A model generated the notes under the pieces. That model saw only the letters and a list, made by a program, of their open reading frames with translations. It was not told the origin of the DNA and did no database searches. A DNA stretch of 64,000 nucleotides from Agapanthus africanus (lineage: Eukaryota; Streptophyta; Magnoliopsida; Asparagales; Amaryllidaceae): contig JASDDO010000006.1 of NCBI GenBank assembly GCA_030015575.1, forward strand, positions 103,966,045 to 104,030,044, in the 5' to 3' direction. Below, in pieces: positions 52,467 to 62,745 of the stretch; position 1 is the stretch's first letter; each line of letters begins with the position of its first letter. The position numbers were made by a program, and so were the translations under genes.

Positions 52467-54599
52467 TGTAAGTCAATGCTACCCTTCCCCGGTTCTTACG
52501 GGGTTGCGGAAGTGGTGAAAAACGATTTTCAAATGGGTGGAAACATGGACTACCAATACGGATCTTTGTTAAACTACTAACTAACAACCTAACAAGAGTT
52601 TACCTACTCGGTTAGGGGGCTATACCTTTCTTGAACTCCTTCGTCTTCGACTCCTCCCGTTGTACGGATCGGCCTCACCTCGTCGTCTCCTTGCGCCGAA
52701 GATGGATCCACCCGAAAGCTTCTACCATTGGCTTCTTCTTCGAACTTTGAAGAAACTAGATCACTTGGCTTGCTAGGCCTTGTGAACTAGAATGAGTAGA
52801 GAAATGTTTTGGTGTCTTTTTATCTCTAAGGCAATGAGTCTCAACACATGAGAATGGTTTGCCTTGAGGTAGAGAGAGCAAGAGGAAGAGGGAGAGCTTG
52901 AGAATGAGAGAGCTCAATAGAGAGAAAGCAAATGAAAGAATGAACCATACTCTTCTCATTCTCACCTCTCATAATCCAAAAACCATCATAACAAAAATAG
53001 TAATCAAGTATTGTGTAATGGTTTAAGTCAAAATGGCTATATCATTTCATGCACTCATTTTGCATAAATAAACAAGCAAGCAAAAGTCTTTGCCATGGAA
53101 TGATAGCCATTGTCATGATGATGGTCAACTAGTCCAACCTAGTCAACCGGTCAACAATGTCAACCCCTCAACAACCATGTCAATATAATACTTAATTAAT
53201 ATTAATGTTAATCATATATCTTATTCTCATTAGGGTTAAGCAAAAGTCAATGGTCAACAGTCAACAGTCAACAGTCAACAGTCAACAACCCCAAGGAGAA
53301 TACTCTGCCTCTGTCTCTCTGTCATGCATACACACTCGCATCCGCGTTCCGAGGAACACGAATACAAACGAGATAAAACCAATCCCAAAACGTACACTAG
53401 GATCTGGCTTAAACCAAAGCCCGCTAGTGTCAACTGTCCGGACACTGTACGTGCACAAGTGCACGGATGTGACCGAACCCTGTCGCAAAACCATGCGACC
53501 TGTCGCAAAACCATGCGACCCCCTACTCTTTTGCCTAAAGGCGAATAGCTTTCTGTGTGGGACTCTAAAGACTCGACACTACGCTGGTAGTGGGTTTAAC
53601 CACAGACCGCAAGCGGCACTAGCTGTGCGTAACGGTCCCCATGTAGATGCCGACAAGAAGACTGACGAGATGAAACCCATCTGAGCTCCTACTGAGTCTG
53701 AATGTGACAATCTCCATACAGTCCGGTCTGTTCGTCTGATACATCGCATGGCGGGCCTAGGGGGCGGTAAACGCCAGTCCCCTAATAGCGGTACAAGTCG
53801 TGTCGGAGTGAAGCCCAGAACACCCTGAGATAACACTGGAAACCTCTCAGTATATCTCGCTTGCCCTGGCCAGGGACTACTCATGTAATGGCTCTCCTAG
53901 ACACAGCGCGATGTCAACCCCCAATACCGGGAGAGACGAATCCTTTCTAACCGTCACAACCTCCAAGTGCTTCGGGACTGCACCCAACTACTACCTGTTT
54001 GCACGACTCCTTTAAGCCGTGGTAGGGTAGTAATCTAAGTACAGTGGGAACACACTCGAGGTGAAGTGACAGTGTCAAGTCAGCGGACTAAGCTGTACTC
54101 ATGTCACATGGGAACTGATAACTGACGATAGGTATAGTACCAACCAACAGTTCCCGACGAGTCATGTCCAGTGTAGTCGTAACCCAACGAGCACCCGCAT
54201 ACTATCTGAAGTACGACGTACTGACGGCTGTGGGACAGACTGTCTCCCACACTGGGATGAGAAGCGCATACGCTAGTCTACTCCGGAGTATCGATGCCCA
54301 GTCTCGATAGTCCTACGACTAGGGACCTGCAAAAGGATGTGCTTATAGATTACCCAGCCCCCACTAGTGTGACTGCCATCACAACGCTGGTAATCAAGCA
54401 AAGATCCTAAGGGCTCAACTAATGTGTATAGGTGATATACTAAAATAAATACATGTACACATTGAAGTAGAAACAAACCAAGTAGCATACTACTATATTG
54501 AGCAAGATTGTTTATACAAGGTGAATATCCCAAGCTTCCATTAAGTAATATACAGACTAGTATGATACAGTAATGGCCTCTAGGGCATATACACTAACA
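52467..54599 (-). repeat. 3' LTR of copia E (2133 bp)
   Basis: Termini are TGTTAGTG...TTACA on the minus strand. It aligns with 59463-61741, strongly from about 53540 onward and weakly before. The differences (about one in ten in the part compared) show it is not the LTR partner of that copy. No gene; 53205-53884 frames are incidental. The left flank TTTTG (52462-52466) is the expected target duplication. Confidence 0.85.
53120..53290 (-). promoter_or_regulatory. TTGAC (W-box core) cluster and GTCAACA heptamers in E LTR
   Basis: Five tandem AGTCAAC heptamers lie at 53255-53287, and further GTCAA words at 53128-53175. On the element's own strand these read TTGAC, the WRKY-binding core. F has scattered copies at 60208-60250. 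Function is inferred. Confidence 0.5.
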
Positions 54600-54610
54600 A
54601 TCTCCCACTT
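54600..54610 (-). other. Polypurine tract of copia E
   Basis: The minus strand reads AAGTGGGAGAT directly before the LTR. The same sequence is at 61742-61752 in F. Confidence 0.88.
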
Positions 54611-54612
54611 GC

Positions 54613-55429
54613 ACTAAGGCCATGTACTGGCGTATCAAAGACCTATCATCTCGATCAGCCGCTCGAACTGAGTCTGGGGTAAGGTCTTTATGAGTGGATC
54701 AGCAGCTATAGCCCCGTTGTTGTCGCAATACAGCGGTATTGGATCAACAATGGACGGAACCACCTAAAGTTCAGTTAAGAACTTCCTTACCCAGACAGCT
54801 TCTTTTGCGGCATCTGCAGCAGCGATATATTCCGCTTCCATCGTTGAGTCAGCAACAGTTTCCTGTTTGGAACTCTTCCAACACACCGCCCCTCCATTGA
54901 GGGTAAAGACATAACCCGACATGGACTTGGAATCATCCTTGTCACTTTGGAAGCTGGAGTCAGCAAAGGCCTCGATCTGGAGGGTTTTTCCGCCATACAG
55001 CAAGAACATCTCCTTAGTCCTTCTCAGGTACTTGAGAATGTTCTTTATATCTATCCAATGTTTCTCCCCAGGGTTTGACTGATACCGGCTTACCACACTC
55101 AGTGCATAAGCTACATCTGGTCTGGTACACAACATCGCATACATTATAGAGCCTACCGCTAAAGCGTAGGGTATAATAGACATGCGATCCCTTTCCAAAT
55201 CAGTCTTGGGAGACATCTCTTTGGAGAGGGTGATCCCGTGACAAGCCGGTAGATTACCGCGCTTGGAATCTTCCATACTGAATCTTTTCAGTATGGTGTC
55301 GATGTACCTGGACTGTGAGAGTCCCAGTGTCCTCTTGGATCTGTCACGATAGATCCGGATCCCCAGAATGTATGAGGCATCACCCAGGTCTTTCATGGAG
55401 AACCTGTGTGACAAGAACCCCTTGACAGA
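54613..55429 (-). pseudogene. Copia E reverse transcriptase end and RNase H
   Basis: MKDLGDASYILGI, RSKRTLGLSQSRYID, YAMLCTRPDVAYALSVVSRYQ, the FTLNGGAVCWK region and DSTMEAEYIAAADAAKEAVW are seen. The last part before the purine tract is poorly preserved compared with F. Confidence 0.9.
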
Positions 55430-57088
55430 TTATAGCATACGAATGTCATTTCCTATTAAGAGAATGTCATCCACGTATAAAACGAGGAATACTACAGTTC
55501 TCGCTACAAATCTACTATAGATGCATGGCTCATCTGGATTTTTGATAAAGCCAAATTCCTTGACCGTCTCATCGAAACAGATGTTCCAACTCCGTGATGC
55601 CTGCTTTAGTCCATAGATGGACTTAAGCAACTTGCACACCTTCCCGCTGCTCCTACTCTGAATGAAACCCTCTGGCTGGTCCATATAAACACACTCCTCT
55701 AAATTTCGATTTAGAAAAGCGGTCTTTACGTCCATCTGCCAAATCTCATAATCGTGGAAGGCAGCAATGGCAAGAAGGATCCGAATGGATTTCAGCATAG
55801 CAACTGGAGAAAAGGTCTCGTCATAGTTCAAACCAGGTCTTTGAAGAAAACCCTTTACAACCAGTCTAGCTTTATAGATCTCAACCTGTCCATCTACGCC
55901 AATCTTTCTTTTAAAGATCCACTTGCATCGTACGGGTTTTACCCCATCTGGAGCAACGTCCAACGTCCATACTTTGTTGGTGTACATGGACTCCATTTCG
56001 GTCCGCATTGCATCCAACCATTTTACCGAGTCAACGCTCTGAATGGCCTGCTGGAAGCTAGTCGGCTCATCATAATCTATGATGCAATCCTCTCTATCCC
56101 CGTCTATGAGAAAACCGTAGTATCTCTCGGGCGGATGAGACTGCCTACTACTCCTGCGGAGCGGCGTAGGAATGTCATTTTCTTTTGAACCCTCTGGTTC
56201 CACTAAGCTTTCAGTAATAGTCTGTGGTTCTGGAATTTCTTCCAGTTCTATTTTGCTCCCACTTGTTTCCTTTTCTAAGAACTGGTGTTCCAGAAAATGG
56301 GCATTTCGAGAAACAATGATCTTTTGTTCCTCTGCGTAATAGAAGAGATATCCCTTAGAGTTCTTTGGATATCCCACAAACTTGCACTGTACTGAGCGTG
56401 CCTCGAGCTTGTCTGCATGCTGCTTTTTGACAAAAGCTGGACTTCCCCATGTCTTAATGTGATTAAGATAGGGTCTCTTCCCACACCACATCTCATATGG
56501 TGTAGTAGGCACAGTCTTAGTTGGAACTCGGTTGAAAAGGTATGCAGCTGATTCTAGTGCATATCCCCAGAATGATCGCGGTAACTCAGTGTTACTCATC
56601 ATGGACCGTACCATATCCAATAGGGTCCGGTTCCGTCTCTCCGATACACCGTTATGTTGCGGAGTGTTTGGAGGAGTAAGCTGAGAGAGAATTCCGTTCT
56701 CTTTTAAATAGTTCAGGAACTCGGCACTCAAGTATTCACCACCTCGATCCGATCTTAGTGTCTTGATACTTTTGCCGGTTTTTTTTTCTACTTCATTCTT
56801 ATATTCCTGGAATTTTCCAAAGGCTTCAGATTTATGTTTCATTAAGAAGACATAACCGTACCTTGAAAAGTCATCCGTAAAAGTAATGAAGTAAGAATAA
56901 CCGCTTCGCGCATGTGTAGACATCGGACCGCACACGTCGCTGTGTATGAGTCCTAAGAGCACGCTCGCTCTTAATCCGTGTCCAGTGAACGGAGTCTTTG
57001 TCATCTTTCCTTTAAGACAGGATTGACAAGTGGCATACGATTGATATTCGAACAGATTCAAATATCCTTCTGCATGTAACTTCGTCAA
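55430..57088 (-). CDS. Copia E integrase and reverse transcriptase, open stretch
   Basis: A 552-codon open frame. Integrase: GAG-pre-integrase end CQSCLKGKMTK at 21-31, catalytic D51 (IHSDVCGP), D114 (RSDRGGEY) and E150 (GVSERRNRT), with the 35-residue D-to-E spacing typical of retroviral-type integrases. A PLRRSSRQSHPPERY linker follows near 310-325. Reverse transcriptase runs from about 355 to the end, with KWIFKRKIGVDGQVEIYKARL, WQMDVKTAFLN, KLLKSIYGLKQASRSW and YVDDILLIGND. Neighbouring frames hold the other domains in the standard copia order. Fossil as a whole. Confidence 0.93.
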   Translation of the reverse strand: MTKLHAEGYLNLFEYQSYATCQSCLKGKMTKTPFTGHGLRASVLLGLIHSDVCGPMSTHARSGYSYFITFTDDFSRYGYVFLMKHKSEAFGKFQEYKNEVEKKTGKSIKTLRSDRGGEYLSAEFLNYLKENGILSQLTPPNTPQHNGVSERRNRTLLDMVRSMMSNTELPRSFWGYALESAAYLFNRVPTKTVPTTPYEMWCGKRPYLNHIKTWGSPAFVKKQHADKLEARSVQCKFVGYPKNSKGYLFYYAEEQKIIVSRNAHFLEHQFLEKETSGSKIELEEIPEPQTITESLVEPEGSKENDIPTPLRRSSRQSHPPERYYGFLIDGDREDCIIDYDEPTSFQQAIQSVDSVKWLDAMRTEMESMYTNKVWTLDVAPDGVKPVRCKWIFKRKIGVDGQVEIYKARLVVKGFLQRPGLNYDETFSPVAMLKSIRILLAIAAFHDYEIWQMDVKTAFLNRNLEECVYMDQPEGFIQSRSSGKVCKLLKSIYGLKQASRSWNICFDETVKEFGFIKNPDEPCIYSRFVARTVVFLVLYVDDILLIGNDIRML

Positions 57089-57124
57089 CCTTCTCTCATT
57101 GATGTGACCCAGTCTACAATGCCA

Positions 57125-58459
57125 TCAGAAAGTCCGATTTATTTCCGGAGACTTTCTTTTGTGTGTATTCTGGACATTCAAAATTTGTGGTTGGTTTAGT
57201 ACGTATATACCATTGCTTAATGTACCTGACCCAATCAGAACTTGATTAAGGTGAATGTTTACAACATTACTTACAAACGCAAATTCATAACCTTCTTTAG
57301 AAATGAAAGATACAGAAATGATATTACAAGTTGCGTTCGGTACAAAATAGCAATTACGCAAAACCAAAACGTGTCCATCTGACAACCCCAGGTGATAGTC
57401 CCCCACGACTTTAGCATCCATGCCAGCTCCGTTTGCAACTTTGAGGGTCATGTCACCTGACTTCAAAACCCTACGGTTTCTCAACGCCTGCAAAGAATTA
57501 CAGATATGAGATCCTGATCCGGTATCCAATACCCAGGAAGTAGAGTTTATTGATAGACAGTTTTCAATAACATACACACTTGAAGCTGAAGCCGCAACTT
57601 TCTTCAGATCCTGTGTTCTGGCTTTCCAAGCCCTGCAATCTTTCTTCCAGTGACCACTCTTATGACAGAAAAAGCACTCTTCCTTCCCTATAAGCTTCCC
57701 CGCTATCTTTGTTGCTTTTGCTTTTCCCTTCGTATCCACTTTACTAACACCGCCCCTTGATTTGGCGGAGGCTTTCTTCTTCTTTCCCTTGGCTTTCGCC
57801 TTGGACCTAGAAGATGAAGATCCTCCTACAAACAAAGTGGATGTTTCCCTACCATTCTGTATGGTGCCCTCTGCACTCCTCAGCATGTTGAGGAGTTCTG
57901 AAAGTTCAACTTCTTTTTCTTGTAAGTTGAAGTTCAGGATAAACTGGGCGTAAGTAGAAGGAAGGGACTAGAGAATCAAGTCCGTATAGAGCTCGTTCTC
58001 TAACGTGGTCCCAAGTTCCGCGAGCTCCTCAATGAAGCCAATCATCTTAAGCACGTGTTCTGCTACCGATGATCCGATGGCCAACCTTGCCGAAAATAAC
58101 TTCTTCGACACTTCGTATCTTGCGATACGAGATTGCTCTCCTTACAGTTCTTTTGTATGGAGAAATATGGATTCGAGGTCCATATTCTCGTGCTTCCTCT
58201 GATGTTCGTTGTCCATAGAGGCAAGCACGAGGCACTTGGCCTTCGCGCTATCGATCTCCCAAGTCTTACGGATTTCCTTATCTGCGACGCTGGAGGTGGG
58301 ACCTGGGACAAGGGGAGCTTTGGTGGTAAGGAGATACCCAAACTTGTCATAAGTGATTGCCATTTTGACATTCCTGAGCCAATCTTTGTAGTTTGGCACT
58401 GTCAGTATATTTTTATCTAGTAATAACTTAACTCTGGTCATGATGATTGGTCGCTGCAA
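57125..58459 (-). pseudogene. Copia E gag and protease region
   Basis: The upstream part (58142-58459) has a copia gag start with NYKDWLRNVKMAITYDKFGYLL. The downstream part (57125-57886) has a lysine-rich stretch, the zinc knuckle CFFCHKSGHWKKDC, the protease motif WVLDTGSGSHICN (DTGS) and GIYVLNQPQILNVQN leading to GAG-pre-integrase. The gag packages RNA, and the protease matures the polyprotein. Part of a broken fossil. Confidence 0.87.
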
Positions 58460-59462
58460 TTAGGAGAGAGAGAAGAAACACTTTAGCATGATGCACTTGC
58501 AAGTTTAGAGTGGTTTTTAATTTGTCTAAACAGTATGGCTCCCACTGTCTCTAGAATCCCTCCTCAAACCAAAAAGGAAGAATTAGTCAGGATCAATCTC
58601 ACAGTACAATTCTTGCTTAACCGTTCAGCCAGGCTGGTGTCGGTACTTCGAGGGAGGTTTTCCAACGCTTTCGCGAAGTTCTTTAATTTAAGAACCTCTT
58701 TTCTCTGGGGGCGTAGCCTCGCTAACACCTTTCTTGACACCTACTTGGTTTATAGCATTGATCGTTAAGTGAGAAATTTCCCGAGGAGTAGCATATACTC
58801 ACAGTAGGATCGGGATCCAAATATCATTGCGTGACAAAACTGAAGGAATCCTACCAGAATCATCACACTCCAAATGGTATGCAGCGCTAGCAAGTTTCAG
58901 TTCTTTTGAAACTCCCGATGTGGATTTTTTCCCCATGCTCTTATGACCTAGACTTTGGCCAAAATATCATAAGTCACATGTCAAGTTCTACCCGTCATTC
59001 TCCAGATTAATTTGAGCCCATCCGCACATACCCTTGACTTTGGCCAAAATGGTAGTACGACTGCCCCAAATCAACACATCTATCTATGCTGCACATGAAT
59101 ACCCAATAGCTACCAATCACTATGCCTTGACTTTGGCCAACATACATAGCTTGAATACTATTGACCATCCATGTGAAATGACGGAGGGCTACGAATGGTT
59201 TTGGCGAAACCGTGAACGTAGTGAACTTGATATAATCGATGGAACGAGATAGCTTTTAAAAGGAGTGGCTTAAGCTCCGCGTTTAAAAGTTATTTTGAAA
59301 AGAAACCGAGTGGTTTTTGAATGTGTTCCAACGACTTTTACTTGGTTTATTTTTCTTTGCATTAGTTCTTTTAATGCGTATTTTTCTTGCATTAGTTCTT
59401 TTAATGCGTCCCATCATTTAATCCTACCATTGCAGAAAATAACCAAAATATGACGTACGCTT
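58460..59462 (-). other. Leader of copia E with triple repeat
   Basis: No coding content. TTGACTTTGGCCAA-type motifs lie at about 58951, 59036 and 59129 (plus-strand reading), spaced 85 and 93, matching the leader of C. A duplicated CTTGCATTAGTTCTTTTAATGCGT-like unit is at 59358-59409. No initiator-Met primer site is seen at the 59462 border. Confidence 0.7.
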
Positions 59463-61741
59463 TGTTAGGTCCACGTTACCTTTCCCGGTACTTTCGGGGA
59501 TGCGGAAACTGTTAGGTCCACGTTACCTCTCCCGGTACTTTCGGGGTTGCGGAAACGGTAAAACAAATTTTTTTCTAAACTTTGTAACATGGACCGTAAA
59601 AGCCGGATCTTTGCTAAACTAAACTAGCATACTTGCAAAGAAGAGTTAACTACTCGGCAAAGTGGTTATACCTCAACTTGAACTCCTTCTCTTCTTGTTG
59701 TCCTTCTTCTTTGTTGTTCTGTTCTTCTTGTTGTTCTTCTCTTTGCTTGCTCAATGGTTGATCCGGACTTCGGTCACCTCCGCGGCCTCCTTGAGTCGAA
59801 GACGATCCACCCGAGAGATGTACACCAAGCACCACCTCGAGCCGAGGTAACTAGGGCAAGAAGATAGCTAATCTAAAAGCCCTAGTTTGTGTAGAAGAGA
59901 TGTATGGATGTGTTTGTCAAGTGGAATCCTTTTTCTCTCAACACATGAGATCAAAGGAGAAAATCAAGAGGAGGAAGAAGAAGGAGTTTTGCTTGCAACC
60001 ATGGAGCTTCTCATTTCAAGAGAGAGAATGAGAATAAGCAAATGAAAAGCTTAACCAAAGAAAACCTAACCATGGTTGCAATAATGCACAAACATTATCA
60101 TTACTAATCCCATCAAGATAAAGGTGATGGCTACAAATGACATGACCATTATCATAACTAAAGAAAAAGAAAACCAAAGAATACTTTAGATCTTCTAAGA
60201 AGGTCCAAGTCAACTTTGGTCAAATGGTCAACAAAGTCAAGATGGTCAAATGGTTAATGTAATTATCCATAACAAAATTATCAATGAAAGGATTAGTAAA
60301 TAATGCCCCCGGCTCATAATGGTTTTGACCAAACGAACTTTCGAAACCCTATTGAGTCCGCCTCAAGATGGTTTTGACCGAATCAACTGTCAAAATCCTA
60401 ATGAGCCTGCCACATTGCTGTTTTGGCCGAACCAACTGCCAAAACCCTAATGAGGCACCTCCTCCTTCATCGCTCCGGAAAACTGTGCATACACACCTGC
60501 ATCCGTATTCCGTAGAATGCGGATGCGCAGAAGACAAAACAAATCCATCCATGCAATACTAGGATCCGGCTTAAACCAAAGCCCACTAGTATTGCCTGCC
60601 CGAACACCACACGCACACAAGTGTACGTAAGTGATCGCAGCCCTGCCGTATAACCATACGGCCTCTACACGTTTCGCTCAGTGCAGGGAAACTCTCTGTG
60701 TGGGACTCTAAAGACTCGAAACTACGCTGGCAGTGGGTTTAACCACAGACCGCAAGCGGCACTAGCTGTACGTAACGGTCCCCAGGTAGATGTCGATAAG
60801 AAGGCCGATGAGGTAAACTCATCTGAACTCCTACTGAGTCTGTATGTGACAATCTCCGTACAGTCCGGTCTGTTCGTCTAATACATCGCATGGCGGGCCT
60901 AGGGGCGGTAAACGTCAGTCCCCTAATAGCGGTACAAGTCGTGTCGGAGTGAAGCCCAATACACCCTGAGATAACACTGGAACCTACCAGTACATCTCGC
61001 TTGCCCAGGCCAGGGACTACTTGTGTAATGGCTCTCCTAGACACAGCGCGATGTCAACCCCCAATACCGGGAGAGACGAATCCTGTCTAACCATCACTGC
61101 CTCCAAGTGCTTCGGGACTACTCCCAACTACTACCAGTTTACACGACTCAGTAGAGCCGTGGTAGGGTAGTAATCAAAGAACAGTGGGAACACACTCGAG
61201 GCGAAGTGACAGTGTCAAGTCAGCGGACTAAGCTGTACTCATGTCACCTGGGAACTGATAACTGACGATAGGTATAATACTAACCATCAGTTCCCGACGA
61301 GTCCTGTCCAGTGTACTCGTAACCTAACGAGCACCCGCATACTATCTCAAGTACGAGGTACTGACGGCTGTGGGACAGACCGTCTCCCGTGCTGGGATGA
61401 GAAGCGCATACGCTAGTCTACTCCGGAGTGTCGATGCCCTATCTCAATACTCCCACGACTAGGGACGTGTATAAGGATGTGCTTGTAGATTACCCAGCCC
61501 CCACGAGTGTGATCGCCATCACAACGCCGGTAATCAAGCAAAGATCCTAAGGGCTCTACTAATGCGTATAGGTGATATAATAAATAAACACACAAGTTCA
61601 CATTAAAGCAGAGACAAACCAAGTAGCATACTACTATATTGAGCAAGATTGTCTGTACAACTGTGAATATCCCAAGCTTCCATCAAGTAATATACATACT
61701 AGTATGATACAGTAATAGCCTCTAGGGCATATACACTAACA
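59463..61741 (-). repeat. 3' LTR of copia F (about 2.28 kb)
   Basis: On the minus strand it starts TGTTAGTGTATATGCCC and ends GGACCTAACA. The terminal 47 bases are duplicated in tandem (59463 and 59510 both begin TGTTAGGTCCACGTTACC), so the original end may be at 59510. Three ~49-bp repeats with GGTTTTGACC lie at 60321-60450. A bulk stretch (60690-61740) is well conserved with the LTR of E. Confidence 0.85.
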
Positions 61742-61752
61742 ATCTCCCACTT
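61742..61752 (-). other. Polypurine tract of copia F
   Basis: The minus strand reads AAGTGGGAGAT before the LTR start. Confidence 0.88.
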
Positions 61753-61809
61753 GCACTAAGGCCATGTTCTGGCGTATCGAAGACCTATCATCTCGATCAG
61801 CCACTCGAA

Positions 61810-62745
61810 CTAAGTCTGGGGTAAAGCCTTCATGAATGGGTCCGCAGTGCTGTCCTTTGTGTCCACTCTCCGCACCTCGATCTCCTGTCGATAAATGATC
61901 TCCCTGATCAGGTGATACCGCCTTAAGATGTGCCTGGATTTCTGATGGGACCTTGGTTCCTTCGCTAAAGCTATAGCCCCATTGTTATCGCAATACAAAG
62001 GTATTGGGTCAACAATGGACGGAACCACCTAAAGTTCACTAATGAACTTCTTTATCTAGACCGCCTCTTTTGCGGCATCGCTTGCAGCAATGTATTCAGC
62101 CTCCATCGTCGAGTCTGCGACGGTATCCTGCTTGGAACTCCTCCAACATACCGCCCCTCCGTTGAGGGTAAACACAAAACCCGAGACGGACTTGCTGTCA
62201 TCTTTGTCACTCTGGAAGCTTGAATCGGTAAAGGACTCGACCCTGAGGTCTCCATTACCGTAAACCAGGAACATCTCCTTAGTCCTTCTTAGGTACTTGA
62301 GAATGTTCTTCACTACTGTCCAGTGGTCCTCCCCTGGGTCTGACTGATACCGGCTTACCGCGCTCAACGTGTAAGCTACATCTGGTCTTGTACATAGCAT
62401 CGCATACATTATAGATCCTACCGCCGAAGCGTAGGGTATAGTGCTCATGCGAACCCTCTCCTCGTCAGTCTTAGGAGACATCTTCTTGGAGAGGGTAATT
62501 CCGTGCAATGCGGGTATGTTACCGCGCTTGGAACCCTCCATACTAAATCACTTTAGTACGGTCTCTATGTACCTGGACTGCGAAAGTCCCAATAGTCTCT
62601 TGGATCTATCTCTATAGATCTTGATCCCCAGAATGTACAAGGCATCACCCAGGTCCATCATGGAGAACCTTTGTGAGAAAAATAGCTTGACCGATTGTAG
62701 CATAGGAATATCATTTCCTATCAAAAGAATGTCGTCCACGTACAA
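61810..62745 (-). pseudogene. Copia F reverse transcriptase end and RNase H
   Basis: YVDDILLIGND, SQRFSMMDLGDALYILGIKIY, YAMLCTRPDVAYTLSAVSRYQ, DSTMEAEYIAASDAAKEAV and IPLYCDNNGAIALAKEPRSH are followed by the conserved end KSRHILRRYHLIREII and DPFMKALPQT. The RNase H tail is better preserved here than in E. Confidence 0.9.

Larger units (their letters stand above)
52467..59462 (-). mobile_element. Ty1/copia element E (Angela/BARE-like)
   Basis: In the minus direction: leader (59462-58460), gag, protease, integrase, reverse transcriptase, RNase H, purine tract, 3' LTR (54599-52467). The LTR begins TGTTAGTGTATATGCCCTAGAG, close to the BARE/Angela start TGTTGGAAATATGCCCTAGAG. The leader runs into the LTR of F at 59462 with no primer site of E visible, so the 5' LTR of E should lie beyond F. 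The coding region is broken at about three or four points. Related to C and F, about four-fifths identical to F in protein by eye. Confidence 0.88.

Noticed and set aside
52467-61741. E as a complete element with LTRs at 52467-54599 and 59463-61741
   Set aside because: The two LTRs differ far more than expected for a pair, one carries a 47-bp terminal duplication, and no primer site adjoins the border at 59462.
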